DNA of 60,039 nt from Desulfothermus sp964427155 (GCA_964427155.1 CAYRSC010000006.1:1-60039), one strand, 5' to 3'. Counted from the stretch's first letter, positions 43,455 through 52,725 are shown. The notes: generated by a model from the sequence alone, not told the origin. Numbers and translations are program-made.

Positions 43455-44381
43455 ATGAGTTTAAGTAGACGAGGCTTTTTAAAGACCGTAGTGGGAGGAA
43501 GTGTGGCCCTTGGGACTGTTTCCCTATCCAAAGAGTCAGGGGCCTCAGAGGGTGAACTTCCCCCTGATGCGGTGGGTATCTTATATGATTCTAATCTGTG
43601 TATAGGATGTCAATCCTGTATGGTGGCATGTAAGAGGGCAAATGGGATGCCTGTGGAACATACAGGGGACCAGAAGACCTGGGATAATCCCCTTGACCTC
43701 TCTGCCAAGACCTTAAATATTATTAAAATGTACAGGGACGGGGACAAATTTGCCTTTATTAAAAGGCAGTGTATGCACTGTCTGGAACCAGCATGTGCGG
43801 CTGCCTGTCCTGTTACTGCTTTGCACAAGGATGAAAAAACAGGTATAGTTACCTATGACCCTTCCGCATGTATTGGTTGTAGATACTGTCAGGTGGCATG
43901 TCCTTATGATATCCCCAAGTTTGATTGGAACTCTCCTTTTCCCCAGATACACAAATGTCAGCTCTGTATTCACCTCCTCAAAGAGGGGAAATACGCCGCT
44001 TGTTGTCATGTATGTCCCACAGGGGCCTCCCTGTTTGGGCCTGTAAAAAAGCTCAGGGAGGAGGCCCAGAGGCGGTTGCTTATGAAACCTGGAGAGTATT
44101 ATGAGTTTCCTGTAAATCATATTGAGTCTGGCAAGAAAGTGGTCCACAAGGCCAAAAAATATATCCAACACATATACGGCCTCAACGAGGTGGGAGGCTC
44201 CCAGTGTATGATCCTCGCAGGGGTGGAGTTTGAAAAGCTGGGACTCCCGGCACTTAGAAAAGAGTCCTATGTGAGCGATCTGGAAGGGGTGAGTATGGAG
44301 CTCTATAAATATCTCGTCTATCCTGTAGCCGCTTTAGGTGGACTGGTATATTTGGTTAGAAAGAGAGGGGTCCACGATTAA
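43455..44381 (+). CDS. hybA: Hydrogenase FeS subunit, HybA-like
   Basis: 308 residues with a Tat signal (LSRRGFLKTVVGG) and four clusters of cysteines for [4Fe-4S] centres: CIGCQSCMVACKRA, CMHCLEPACAAACPV, CIGCRYCQVACPY, and CQLCIHLL with CCHVCPTGA. The C-terminal segment YLVYPVAALGGLVYLV is a membrane anchor. It passes electrons between the small subunit and the NrfD-type membrane protein. Starts 12 bp after the small-subunit gene. Confidence 0.92.
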   Translation: MSLSRRGFLKTVVGGSVALGTVSLSKESGASEGELPPDAVGILYDSNLCIGCQSCMVACKRANGMPVEHTGDQKTWDNPLDLSAKTLNIIKMYRDGDKFAFIKRQCMHCLEPACAAACPVTALHKDEKTGIVTYDPSACIGCRYCQVACPYDIPKFDWNSPFPQIHKCQLCIHLLKEGKYAACCHVCPTGASLFGPVKKLREEAQRRLLMKPGEYYEFPVNHIESGKKVVHKAKKYIQHIYGLNEVGGSQCMILAGVEFEKLGLPALRKESYVSDLEGVSMELYKYLVYPVAALGGLVYLVRKRGVHD

Positions 44382-44399
44382 ACTAAAAAGGAGAAGAAT

Positions 44400-45557
44400 A
44401 TGTCAGAAGCAAGGCCACTTAATACCAGGATAATTACCTTCCCCTTTGTAGTGGGTGTGGTGCTGGTTATCCTGGCACTGATATTTTTGATAAAGAGGTT
44501 TATTTATGGATTGGGGCCTGTCTCCGGTATGAATGATGGTTATCCCTGGGGATTGTGGATAGCCTATGACGTTAATGTGGGGACGGCCTTTGCGTGTGGT
44601 GGATATGCCATGGCCATATTGATATATATCTTTAACAAAGGAGAATATACTCCTCTCCTAAAACCCGCTATCTTGACCAGTATGTTGGGTTATACCCTGG
44701 CCGCTGTTTCCATCTTTTTTGATATTGGTAGATACTGGAATATGTTTAATATCTTTATGCCGTGGCACATGAATCTGCATTCTCCCATGCTGGAGGTAGC
44801 CGTATGTATTGCATCTTATGTGGTTGTGTTATGGATAGAGTTCTCTCCTGTACTCCTCAAAAATCCAGGGGTGAGAAAACTCATAAAATCAGAAGACATT
44901 GAAGAAAAGCTCATGAAGGTGCTATTTATCTTTGTGGCATTGGGAATGTTGCTCCCAACCATGCATCAGTCCTCTCTTGGAACCCTTATGATACTGGCAG
45001 GTTACAAATTATCTCCCCTTTATTGGTCAAAATTTTTACCATTCTTCTTCTTGTTGTGTGCACTTATGCTGGGATATGCCATTGTGATATTTGAGACCTC
45101 TGTGGCAGGAGTGGCATTTAACAATACCCATGAGTTTAAACTTCTTCAGAAGCTCTCTGCAGTAATGCCATGGCTCATTGGGATATTTATCCTCATGAGG
45201 TTTCAGGATATAAACGCACGGGGAGCCCTATCAGATATTTTTAAGGGAGACCTTCCTGGGAATATGTATCTCCTGGAGAATTTGCTCCTGTTAATTGCCC
45301 TGTGTATCTTGAGAAAGAAAGAAAATAGGGCAAACAATAAGAAGGTCTTGATTGCGGCGATGTGCACCCTATTTGGTGCTGGGCTATATCGTTTTGATGC
45401 GTACATTACCGCCTTTAATCCAAGAAATGGGTGGCACTATTTCCCCACCACCCCTGAGATACTCATTACCTTGGGGGTAATTGCGGTGGAGTTGTTGGGC
45501 TACCTATATGTGGTGAAGAGGTTCCCCGTATTGGTATTGCCCAAAAGAAATAATTAA
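44400..45557 (+). CDS. hybB: Hydrogenase membrane subunit, NrfD/HybB-like
   Basis: 385 residues with about ten hydrophobic helices. GPVSGMNDGYPWGLWIAYDVNVGTAFACGGYA and MPWHMNLHSPMLEV are the typical HybB/NrfD features near the quinone site. It has no haem ligand pattern; electrons go directly from the FeS subunit to quinone. Gene order small-HybA-HybB-large matches E. coli hyb. Confidence 0.92.
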   Translation: MSEARPLNTRIITFPFVVGVVLVILALIFLIKRFIYGLGPVSGMNDGYPWGLWIAYDVNVGTAFACGGYAMAILIYIFNKGEYTPLLKPAILTSMLGYTLAAVSIFFDIGRYWNMFNIFMPWHMNLHSPMLEVAVCIASYVVVLWIEFSPVLLKNPGVRKLIKSEDIEEKLMKVLFIFVALGMLLPTMHQSSLGTLMILAGYKLSPLYWSKFLPFFFLLCALMLGYAIVIFETSVAGVAFNNTHEFKLLQKLSAVMPWLIGIFILMRFQDINARGALSDIFKGDLPGNMYLLENLLLLIALCILRKKENRANNKKVLIAAMCTLFGAGLYRFDAYITAFNPRNGWHYFPTTPEILITLGVIAVELLGYLYVVKRFPVLVLPKRNN

Positions 45558-45586
45558 AAAAATAACCAATTCAAGGAGAGAGAAAT

Positions 45587-47287
45587 ATGGGAAAGAGGAT
45601 AACTGTTGACCCAATTACCAGGATAGAAGGACACCTGAGAATAGATGTGGAAGTGGAGGACCACAAGATAAAGAACGCCTGGTCCTCTGGTCAGATGTGG
45701 AGGGGGATTGAGGTGATATTAAAGGGGAGAGACCCTAGAGAGGCCTGGATATTCACGCAGCGTATATGTGGGGTGTGCACCACAGTACACGCCATTGCCT
45801 CTGTGAGGACCATTGAGAATGCCCTTGGCCTGGAGGTCCCCTTAAATGCCCAATACATAAGGAATTTGATCATTGCGGCCCAGGGGGTCTTTGACCATAT
45901 CGTGCATTTTTATCATCTATCTGCCCTGGACTGGGTGGATTTGGTATCAGCACTTCAAGCAGATCCCAAAAAGGCCGCCAGACTGGCCCAGCAACTCTCA
46001 GACTGGCCCCTTAACAGTGCTAAGGAGATGAAGGCCGTTCAGGAGAGACTCCAGAAGTTTGTGGCAAGTGGACAACTGGGAATATTTGGAAGTGGATATT
46101 GGGGTCATCCTGCTATGAAACTTACTCCTGAGGTAAATCTCCTGGGGGTCACCCATTATCTCCAGGCCCTTGACTATCAGAGAGAGATAAACAAGGTGGT
46201 GGCCATACTTGGAAGTAAGACCCCCCATATCCAGAACCTGGCAGTGGGTGGTGTGGCAAATCCCATTGATCCCAACACCCCCGCTCCCCTTACCATGGAA
46301 CAACTTCTCCATGTAAAATCCCTCATAGATAACATAAAGGACTTTGTGAAAAAGGTTTATCTGGTGGATGTGGCGGCTATTGGTGCATTTTATGCGGATT
46401 GGACCAAGTATGGGGCAGGGGTAACCAACTATCTAAGTGTGCCAGAGCTCCCCATGGATGAGAAGGGCACAAAGTTTCTCATGCCAGGTGGATATATTGC
46501 AAATGGTGACCTCAACACCTATCAACCAATAAAGGACTTTAATGACGAATTCTTTGCCAAGAATGTAAAGGAATGCATCAAACATTCCTGGTATGATGGA
46601 GATTGGAATCGTCATCCTTGGGCAGAAGAGACAAAGCCTGATTATACGGGATATGATGAGGAGGAAAAGTATTCCTGGATAAAGGCCCCCAATTTTAAGG
46701 GTAAACCTGCACAGGTGGGTCCTCTGGCAAATGTCCTGTGCATGTACGCCGCAGGTCATGAGCCCACCAGAAAGTATGTGAGAGAGGTCCTGGATATAGC
46801 ATCTCAGGTGGCAGGTGCCAGGATAGGGTTGGAGGCCCTTCATTCCACCATTGGAAGACATGCGGCACGGGCAGTGAGGGCCGCGGTACTCACCGATACC
46901 ATGGATGAGGTATGGGAGGCCCTGGTGACCAATATTGGAAAGGGTGATTATGATACCTATAATCCTCCCAAGTTCCCCAGTGGAGAGATTCGTGGGTTTG
47001 GTTTTCACGAGGCCCCACGGGGTACCCTTTCCCACTGGGTCATTATAAAGGATGGGAAGATTGAAAATTATCAGTGTGTGGTTCCCTCCACCTGGAACGC
47101 AGGTCCAAGGAACCACCATGACGAGATGGGCCCCTATGAGGCATCTTTGATTGATAATCCCATTGCCGATCCCAAGAGGCCTCTGGAGGTCCTACGTACC
47201 ATTCACTCCTTTGATCCCTGCCTTGCCTGTGCAATCCATCTGCACAATGGGGATGATCAGGAGATCTTGCAGGTAAAGGTCTTGTAA
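45587..47287 (+). CDS. [NiFe] hydrogenase large subunit
   Basis: 566 residues. The four nickel-iron ligands are complete: RICGVC near residue 61 and DPCLACAIH near residue 547. The C-terminal ligand position is Cys, not Sec, so this is a [NiFe] and not a [NiFeSe] enzyme. About 15 residues follow the terminal His and are presumably removed by the protease encoded next. Other family blocks include RIEGHLRIDVEVEDHKI and GMWRGIE-type QMWRGIEVILKGRDPR. Confidence 0.95.
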   Translation: MGKRITVDPITRIEGHLRIDVEVEDHKIKNAWSSGQMWRGIEVILKGRDPREAWIFTQRICGVCTTVHAIASVRTIENALGLEVPLNAQYIRNLIIAAQGVFDHIVHFYHLSALDWVDLVSALQADPKKAARLAQQLSDWPLNSAKEMKAVQERLQKFVASGQLGIFGSGYWGHPAMKLTPEVNLLGVTHYLQALDYQREINKVVAILGSKTPHIQNLAVGGVANPIDPNTPAPLTMEQLLHVKSLIDNIKDFVKKVYLVDVAAIGAFYADWTKYGAGVTNYLSVPELPMDEKGTKFLMPGGYIANGDLNTYQPIKDFNDEFFAKNVKECIKHSWYDGDWNRHPWAEETKPDYTGYDEEEKYSWIKAPNFKGKPAQVGPLANVLCMYAAGHEPTRKYVREVLDIASQVAGARIGLEALHSTIGRHAARAVRAAVLTDTMDEVWEALVTNIGKGDYDTYNPPKFPSGEIRGFGFHEAPRGTLSHWVIIKDGKIENYQCVVPSTWNAGPRNHHDEMGPYEASLIDNPIADPKRPLEVLRTIHSFDPCLACAIHLHNGDDQEILQVKVL

Positions 47288-47805
47288 TGATAAAGACCAG
47301 AGCTAATACATCTGCCCACTCCCAGGTCCTTGTCCTGGGGGTGGGTAATATTTTGATGAGGGATGAGGGCGTTGGAGTAAGGGTGGTACAGCGTCTGGAG
47401 GAGCTCTATGAGATACCTCCCCAGGTGGAGGTCCTGGATGGAGGCACCAGTGGAGTTGAACTCCTTCCCTACATTGAGGGAAAGGGGGCCCTTTTTATAA
47501 TTGACGCCATGCAAAAAGGGGATATGGCCCCAGGGGAAGTGGTGGTCCTGGACCTCTCTTCCCATATTCATGTGTATCGCAACCGGATTTCCCCTCATCA
47601 ATTGGGCATATCTGAGGTCCTTGCCCTGGCTACCCTCCAGGAGAAGATCCCTCCAGTGGTGAAACTCATAGGCATAAGGCCCTCTCGGGTGGATACTGGG
47701 TTGGAGCTATCCCCTGAGGTGGAGGAGGCAGTGGATAGGGCCATTCTCCTCTTGAAGAAAGAGCTTGAGGGGATGGGACTGGGCCTTGCAGAAAAGAGGG
47801 GTTAG
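47287..47805 (+). CDS. hybD: Hydrogenase maturation protease, HybD/HyaD family
   Basis: 172 residues. LGVGNILMRDEGVGVRVVQRL holds the nickel-sensing Glu/Asp positions, with DGGTSGVELLPYIEG and FIIDAMQKG further on and a His in the HQLGISE segment. It cleaves the C-terminal extension of the large subunit after nickel insertion. It begins on the last base of the large-subunit stop and overlaps the convergent gene by 4 bp. The hyp genes for metal insertion are not in the window. Confidence 0.92.
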   Translation: MIKTRANTSAHSQVLVLGVGNILMRDEGVGVRVVQRLEELYEIPPQVEVLDGGTSGVELLPYIEGKGALFIIDAMQKGDMAPGEVVVLDLSSHIHVYRNRISPHQLGISEVLALATLQEKIPPVVKLIGIRPSRVDTGLELSPEVEEAVDRAILLLKKELEGMGLGLAEKRG

Positions 47806-48272
47806 CTCCGCAGGGTGGCTATTAATCTCAGAGGATGTAATAGTAAATCAAGGGCATGGAGGATGCTTGAGGTTATTACCTTTGCCCCTGAAAAGGCATT
47901 GAGGGCGCATCCTTCGCTCTGAAGCACTGCAATTCCCAGGGCAGATTCCTTTAACATAAGGGCGTCGTTTCGTCCGTTTCCTATACACACGCACCCATTA
48001 CATCCCAGTTTTTCTATGAACTTCAATTTTGCTATATCCTGGGCCTCCTCTCCTATTATTGCTATCTCTACAGGAAGTGCCCCTACCTCTTTTTCAACAT
48101 TTCCATGGGTATCTGCAGTTAGCACATATATCTTCAGGTCCCTTGAGAGGATTTCCACTCTTTCTCTTACCCCCTCTATAAGCCTTCCGTCCAGGGCAAT
48201 GGTGCCATTAAAATCCAGAACCAGATATTTTAACCTAAGTCTCTCTCCTCCGGGGATGGATATTTCAATCAT
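47802..48272 (-). CDS. HAD-fold protein related to the soluble P-type ATPase phosphatase domain
   Basis: 156 residues. The nucleophile motif is LDFNGTIALDG near residue 19, the DxNGT form seen in small HAD proteins called soluble P-type ATPases, followed by VLTADTHG and GNGRNDALML for motifs II and III-IV. Probably a small phosphatase; substrate unknown. It converges with the hydrogenase protease gene. Confidence 0.75.
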   Translation of the reverse strand: MIEISIPGGERLRLKYLVLDFNGTIALDGRLIEGVRERVEILSRDLKIYVLTADTHGNVEKEVGALPVEIAIIGEEAQDIAKLKFIEKLGCNGCVCIGNGRNDALMLKESALGIAVLQSEGCALNAFSGAKVITSSILHALDLLLHPLRLIATLRS

Positions 48273-48306
48273 AGGGAGACCTCCTTGTAAGGGTTATAAG
48301 TTCCTA

Positions 48307-48335
48307 TTGACATGCAAGGGAATAATAGATATGAA
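48307..48335 (+). promoter_or_regulatory. Promoter of tRNA-Ala
   Basis: A consensus TTGACA (48,307-48,312), 17-bp spacer and TATGAA (48,330-48,335), placing the start about 6 bp before the mature tRNA. Confidence 0.65.
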
Positions 48336-48347
48336 AGAAAAGTCAAT

Positions 48348-48420
<73 letters not shown>

Positions 48421-48421
48421 T

Positions 48422-48455
48422 AAAAGGGGATTGGGGTATTACCCGATCCCCTTTT
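48422..48455 (+). terminator. Intrinsic terminator after tRNA-Ala
   Basis: AAAAGGGGAT pairs with ATCCCCTTTT, with an inner GGG/CCC stem after a T-G pair and a six-base loop. The right arm ends in the T-run. Confidence 0.85.
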
Positions 48456-48480
48456 CTTATGGAAAAAAGGAGGTTGGAGG

Positions 48481-48918
48481 ATGTCAGATTTGCTTGATGA
48501 GTTTTGTCTATCCCTTCAGGAACAGATGGATAGACAGGTAGAGAGACAATATGGACCAGAGGTGGCAGAGGTATGGCGTAATCTAAGGTATTTTAATGTC
48601 TTGGAATCAGGGGACGGAGAGGGTCGCATTACAGGACAGTGTGAGGATACCATAGAGGTCTTTATCAAGGTTAGGCAAGGGAGGATAGAGGAGATTTCCT
48701 ATTGGACCGATGGATGTGTGGCCACAGTTGTGTGTGGCTCGGTGGTGTGTGATATGGCCCTGGGAAAGCCCCTGGAAGAGGCTGAAGAGATAAGTGGAGA
48801 AGATATCCTCAAAAGGTTTCCCCACATGCCCCCTGATCATAAACATTGTGCCTTTCTGGCTGCCAGTGCCCTTCATGAGGCCATTGGGGACTATTATCAA
48901 AAGGCCAGGGGAGAGTAA
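48481..48918 (+). CDS. NifU/IscU-like iron-sulfur cluster scaffold protein
   Basis: 145 residues. The conserved cysteines are in DGCVATVVCGSVV near residue 78 and KHCAFLAASALHEAI near residue 120, the pattern of the NifU N-terminal scaffold. It would assemble clusters for delivery to enzymes such as the nearby hydrogenase. No cysteine desulfurase gene is adjacent, so its partner is elsewhere. GGAGG just upstream of the ATG is well placed. Confidence 0.8.
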   Translation: MSDLLDEFCLSLQEQMDRQVERQYGPEVAEVWRNLRYFNVLESGDGEGRITGQCEDTIEVFIKVRQGRIEEISYWTDGCVATVVCGSVVCDMALGKPLEEAEEISGEDILKRFPHMPPDHKHCAFLAASALHEAIGDYYQKARGE

Positions 48919-48955
48919 TAGGGGATATAAGGGGTCTTTATGAAAAGAAAATGCA

Positions 48956-50338
48956 CTAGCTCCCCCTTTTTCCGTTCCTGCATCCATATTTTTCCAGCTT
49001 ATACCTCAACATGCGTTCTGAAATCCCAAGGAGTCTGGCCGCCTGTGTCTTAATGCCCCCTGACTTTTTCATTGCCTCCTCTATCCGCACCTCTTCTAGA
49101 AGCCTTACTGCCTCCGCCAGGGGGAGCTTAAATAGTCTATGAACAATGTCCTGCTCCCTTTCCTTTTGAAGGTAGGGAGGAAGTTCTTCCTGGGAGATGA
49201 GTTCATTTTCACACAGGATTATGGCCCTTTCTATAATATTTTCTAATTCTCGTACATTCCCTGGAAAGTCGTAGGTCAAGAGGATCTGCCTTGCCCCTCT
49301 GCTAAGGCCCTTTACCTTCTTTTGATATTTATTGGCAAACCTTTTACAGAAGAGCTCTGCCAGGGGCTCAATGTCTTCTCGTCTCTTTCTAAGGGGAGGG
49401 ATATTTAAGGCAAATACATTGAGCCTCCAGTACAGGTCCTCTCGGAACCTCTCCTCCTTCACCATCTCTTCCAGGTTGCGGTTAGTGGCGGCAATAACCC
49501 GTACATCCACCTTTATCTCTCTAACACCTCCCACGCGGGAGAAGGTTCCATTTTGTAATACCCTGAGTAACTTGGCCTGAAGCTCCACAGGCATCTCCCC
49601 TATCTCATCCAGAAAGATACTCCCTGTGTGTGCCACTTCAAACATCCCCTGTTTGGTACGAGAGGCCCCTGTAAATGCCCCCTTTTCATGTCCAAAAAGC
49701 TCACTCTCCAGAAGTCCCGCTGGAATGGCCGCACAATTTATCCGTACCAGGGGCCTGTGTTCTCGTGGAGACAACCTATGAATGAGTTCAGCCACTACCT
49801 CCTTTCCAGTGCCTGATTCTCCCAGGAGGAGGACAGTGGCATCGGTCTGGGCCACCTTTTTGGCCAGACTCAAAAGCTCTTTCATGGCCGGGCTGTTGGC
49901 AATGATGCCCTGAGATTCAAATCCCTCCCTCTCGCCTATTTGCTGTTTCAGGTGGAGGATCTCTTGCTCCAGCCTGCTCTCTTTTAGGGCACGTTCAATA
50001 AGGAGTAATAATTCTTCCAGATGAATAGGTTTGGTGAGATAGTGAAAGGCACCTGCCCGCATGGCCTCCACTGCCATATCTATGGAACCAAATGCAGTGA
50101 TTATAATCACAGGGGTTAGAGGGACCTTTTCTTTTAATTTGATGAGCACTCTCATCCCATCTGTATCAGGGAGTTTATAATCCAGAAGGATGAGAGAGGG
50201 CCCCTTTTCTTGTGCTTCTTTTATCCCCTCTGCGCCAGTAGAGGCAGATGCTACAGAAAATCCATGTTCTTGCAGATAATCTTCTAATATCTCGCGTTGA
50301 GACAGGTCGTCCTCAATGACCAAGATCTGTTCTTTCAT
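48956..50338 (-). CDS. Sigma-54-dependent response regulator, NtrC/ZraR family
   Basis: 460 residues in three domains: receiver (phospho-Asp in LLDYKLPDTDG near residue 53), AAA+ central domain with Walker A GESGTGKE, the sigma-54 contact loop GAFTGA and LFLDEIGEM-type IFLDEIGEM, and a C-terminal Fis-type helix-turn-helix (KTQAARLLGISERMLRYKL). It activates sigma-54 promoters. It overlaps the upstream kinase gene by 4 bp. The only consensus -24/-12 promoter noticed in the window lies upstream of this same cluster, so it is the likely target. Confidence 0.94.
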   Translation of the reverse strand: MKEQILVIEDDLSQREILEDYLQEHGFSVASASTGAEGIKEAQEKGPSLILLDYKLPDTDGMRVLIKLKEKVPLTPVIIITAFGSIDMAVEAMRAGAFHYLTKPIHLEELLLLIERALKESRLEQEILHLKQQIGEREGFESQGIIANSPAMKELLSLAKKVAQTDATVLLLGESGTGKEVVAELIHRLSPREHRPLVRINCAAIPAGLLESELFGHEKGAFTGASRTKQGMFEVAHTGSIFLDEIGEMPVELQAKLLRVLQNGTFSRVGGVREIKVDVRVIAATNRNLEEMVKEERFREDLYWRLNVFALNIPPLRKRREDIEPLAELFCKRFANKYQKKVKGLSRGARQILLTYDFPGNVRELENIIERAIILCENELISQEELPPYLQKEREQDIVHRLFKLPLAEAVRLLEEVRIEEAMKKSGGIKTQAARLLGISERMLRYKLEKYGCRNGKRGS

Positions 50339-51627
50339 TTTCTTGATAACTGCTCCTCCCTCTTAGATTGTCCCCTTAGGACCTCTCCCAGTATAAGGGT
50401 GACCTTTGTACCTTCTCCTGGCTTACTCTTCACCACCAGTCTTCCATTATGGGCCTTTGCAACCATCTCCGCCAGATATAGACCAATACCAAATCCCTGT
50501 TTTTTGGTAGTATAAAAGGGACGTGTTATATTGGCAATTTCTTCTCTTGTGATACCAGGACCATTATCCTTTACCTCAAAGACCGTTTCTGCGTTTTTTC
50601 TATCCTGCCAGCATGTTAGTCTTACCTCTCCTCCCCCCTCTACTGCCTCCAGGGCATTTTGTACTAGGTTAGATAGGGCCCTCATAAGCCAGCGTGCATC
50701 TGCATAGAAGGAGAAGTCCCCATCCAATGCTGTCTTAAATTCAATGCCCTTTGCCTCTACAAGGGATAAAAAATCCCCTCTAATATTTTTTATGACCTGG
50801 GACCCCTGTAGTCTGGCAGGATTGACCTGGATGCCTCTTGTTACTTCAAAGAGTTCACGGGTAAGTACATCCAGCCTTTGGATCTGTTCCTGTAACCTCT
50901 CTATGATCCTAGCTTTAGACCCCTTTATCTCTTTTAGGTATTGTAATCCCATGGAGATGGTATTTAAGGGATTGCGGATCTCATGGGCCAACATGGCAGA
51001 GAGCCTGCCTGCGGCGGCCAACTTTTCAGCGTCTGCAAGCCTGCGTAACATTAAATGCTCCTGCCTTATCATCCGAGACATGACAATTCCCAGAAAGACC
51101 ATGATAGCCATCCCGATTCCTGAAACTATTATTCCGTGAATGATGGATTCATGCCATAATCTGGAGCTAAAAGAGGTATCAATTGCCACCAGTACATTTA
51201 TTATCCCCCCTTCTTTTGTTTTAACTCTTCCTGTGAGATAGAAAATATTCCCCTTCTCAATACCTTTATTTGCCAGGCTAAGTATCTCTTTATCTGGAAG
51301 AAGTGCATGAGGAAAGGAGTTCAAAATAATATGTTCTCTGTTCCAGATTAAAACTCCATATAGAAAGGGTTGTGATTGAAATTCATCAACCAGCCATGCA
51401 GGATTTTTTAGATAGGGAGGAGGATCCTTTAATAATGACAGTGTTTCTCTATAGGCAAGAAATCTCATTTCCACAAATGATAGTGTTTGAGAAGCATCAA
51501 GATATACGTGTTCCTTTAATTGTCTGGAAACAAACCACAAGTGGAATAAGGTGGTAGAAAAAAATAGCAATATGCTTATTGAGATAAATGTCCAGAAGAT
51601 TTTTGTGGAACTTAAGGTCCTATGCAT
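50335..51627 (-). CDS. Membrane sensor histidine kinase paired with the NtrC-type regulator
   Basis: About 430 residues. Two membrane helices (near residues 10-30 and 155-180) flank a periplasmic sensor of about 120 residues. The dimerisation helix has the phospho-acceptor in AMLAHEIRNPLNTISMGLQYL, followed by N-box LVQNALEA, DNGPG and GFGIGLYLAEMV ATP-binding motifs. The layout resembles ZraS-type envelope-stress kinases. The frame opens at a TTG at 51,657, but the ATG at 51,627 is the better start. The ligand is not predictable. Confidence 0.88.
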   Translation of the reverse strand: MHRTLSSTKIFWTFISISILLFFSTTLFHLWFVSRQLKEHVYLDASQTLSFVEMRFLAYRETLSLLKDPPPYLKNPAWLVDEFQSQPFLYGVLIWNREHIILNSFPHALLPDKEILSLANKGIEKGNIFYLTGRVKTKEGGIINVLVAIDTSFSSRLWHESIIHGIIVSGIGMAIMVFLGIVMSRMIRQEHLMLRRLADAEKLAAAGRLSAMLAHEIRNPLNTISMGLQYLKEIKGSKARIIERLQEQIQRLDVLTRELFEVTRGIQVNPARLQGSQVIKNIRGDFLSLVEAKGIEFKTALDGDFSFYADARWLMRALSNLVQNALEAVEGGGEVRLTCWQDRKNAETVFEVKDNGPGITREEIANITRPFYTTKKQGFGIGLYLAEMVAKAHNGRLVVKSKPGEGTKVTLILGEVLRGQSKREEQLSRK

Positions 51628-51660
51628 GGTTAAATATCCATCATGGGCTCTTTTCAATAA

Positions 51661-51703
51661 TAATAAGATACAGGGGCTCCCTATAGGCCCCTGTATCTTA
51701 TTA
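51661..51703 (-). terminator. Perfect 17-bp inverted repeat between the secreted protein and the kinase
   Basis: TAATAAGATACAGGGGC (51,661-51,677) is the exact reverse complement of 51,687-51,703, with a nine-base loop. It lies 6 bp beyond the stop of the 165-residue protein gene and 34 bp before the kinase start, so it could reduce kinase transcription relative to the secreted proteins. The T-run is imperfect (TTATTATTATT). Confidence 0.6.
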
Positions 51704-51708
51704 CATCT

Positions 51709-52206
51709 CTATTGGGGATATCTCCCCCTCCCATTGCCAGTGGCAGGTGTTGGGGTGGTGTTATTATTTAAGGGAGCGCATCCAAAGCATCTACCGCCCC
51801 AGAACCTGTGCCTTCTTCCCATGCCCCCACGCCACAGAGGAAATCCAGCCTGATTCCGCAGGACAATAGTTTGGTGAGGGGTTTTAATGGTTATGGGAAT
51901 CAGATAATTATTCCATAAATATCCTTGAACTTCAACTACTTCTCCCACCCTTAAGACATAACCCCGCTGCCGCCAGAACCACCAGGGACCCAGCCTAATA
52001 TAGACCTGACCCTTTCCAGTGGTTAATGCCGCAATTGGAGGCAGAATTTGGGTGACCTTTCCCTTTATTGTGCTTTTCTCCCTCTGTGGATAGGGATAAG
52101 ATGGCACTCCTGCAGTGTCCTTGGGGGAAGTCTCTTGGGCCCCCACAGGGGGGCTCCCCATAAAAAGCATAATTGCTATTAAGAGATAACCTAATCTTTT
52201 CATCAT
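51709..52206 (-). CDS. Small periplasmic protein, possible OB-fold
   Basis: 165 residues with a signal peptide (RLGYLLIAIMLFMGSPPVGA, then QE). The middle (GKVTQILPP, VYIRLGPWWFWRQRGYVLRVGEVVEVQGYLW) has the strand pattern of a bacterial OB-fold or of DUF-type periplasmic beta-barrels. The C-terminal third is rich in Gly, Arg and Asn and appears disordered. No family recognised with confidence. It sits in the sigma-54 module, 33 bp after the next gene, and is probably an envelope component controlled by it. Confidence 0.6.
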   Translation of the reverse strand: MMKRLGYLLIAIMLFMGSPPVGAQETSPKDTAGVPSYPYPQREKSTIKGKVTQILPPIAALTTGKGQVYIRLGPWWFWRQRGYVLRVGEVVEVQGYLWNNYLIPITIKTPHQTIVLRNQAGFPLWRGGMGRRHRFWGGRCFGCAPLNNNTTPTPATGNGRGRYPQ

Positions 52207-52239
52207 ATCTTCTCCTCCTTGTTTATTATAATGATTTTT

Positions 52240-52572
52240 TTATTCCTCTGTATTTTCAGGATAATTCCCATTGCCCATACCTCTGCTCCTCTGCATTGTC
52301 CCTTGCTGCGCCCCTCCCTCTTGTTGACCATAGTGATACTGATATCTCCTCTGGTGTCTGTATTGACTCTGAGTGGAGCCTGTGGTGGTGGAATCCTGTT
52401 GATTATAATATGAACCCTGATATTGGGAAGAGGTACAACCTCCTCTTCCTCCCCCCATTCTTCCTCCACCACCCCCTCTTCCATAGGCCGATGCCCCAAC
52501 TGGTGCCATTACCAGGGCAGTGGCCAGAACTATCCCCATGCCCAGAGTTAAGAGAGATGTGTTTTTTCTCAT
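52240..52572 (-). CDS. Small secreted Gly/Gln/Tyr-rich protein
   Basis: 110 residues. Signal peptide of ~30 residues ends around GASA. The mature part opens with a glycine-rich GRGGGGGRMGGGRGG run, has one Cys, then a Gln/Ser/Tyr/Arg-rich low-complexity region. No homologue recognised. AAGGAGG lies eight bases before the ATG, and a consensus sigma-54 promoter lies 43 bp upstream of the start. By position it occupies the place that zraP, a periplasmic chaperone gene, has relative to zraSR in E. coli, but no sequence similarity to ZraP was noticed. Confidence 0.65.
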   Translation of the reverse strand: MRKNTSLLTLGMGIVLATALVMAPVGASAYGRGGGGGRMGGGRGGCTSSQYQGSYYNQQDSTTTGSTQSQYRHQRRYQYHYGQQEGGAQQGTMQRSRGMGNGNYPENTEE

Positions 52573-52614
52573 AATCCTAACCTCCTTTTTTGGTTTTGTT
52601 TACCTTAGAATAAA

Positions 52615-52629
52615 GCAAGGGATGTGCCA
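52615..52629 (-). promoter_or_regulatory. Consensus sigma-54 promoter (-24/-12)
   Basis: On the minus strand TGGCAC-ATCCC-TTGC, an exact match to TGGCAC-N5-TTGC. Predicted start point is near 52,603, about 30 bp before the Gly-rich protein start. The gene order downstream ends in a sigma-54 activator. Confidence 0.88.
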
Positions 52630-52710
52630 TCTTTATTTTTTTTTTATAATATCTTGATTTTTATGTTTTTTTTCTTTAATCTCTCCTCAAGGGATTCGTC
52701 ATAATAGTCG

Positions 52711-52725
52711 TTTTGTCTGACAAAA
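52711..52725. promoter_or_regulatory. Candidate enhancer site for the NtrC-type activator
   Basis: TTTTGTC-T-GACAAAA, a perfect 7-1-7 palindrome, centred about 115 bp upstream of the predicted sigma-54 start, the usual enhancer distance. A second, overlapping dyad GACA-AAAA-TGTC follows (52,719-52,730). The rest of 52,630-52,959 is A+T rich with no other feature recognised. Confidence 0.55.

Noticed and set aside
45587..47287. [NiFeSe] hydrogenase, given selenocysteine use nearby
   Set aside because: The C-terminal ligand motif is DPCLACAIH with a Cys codon; no in-frame TGA is present.
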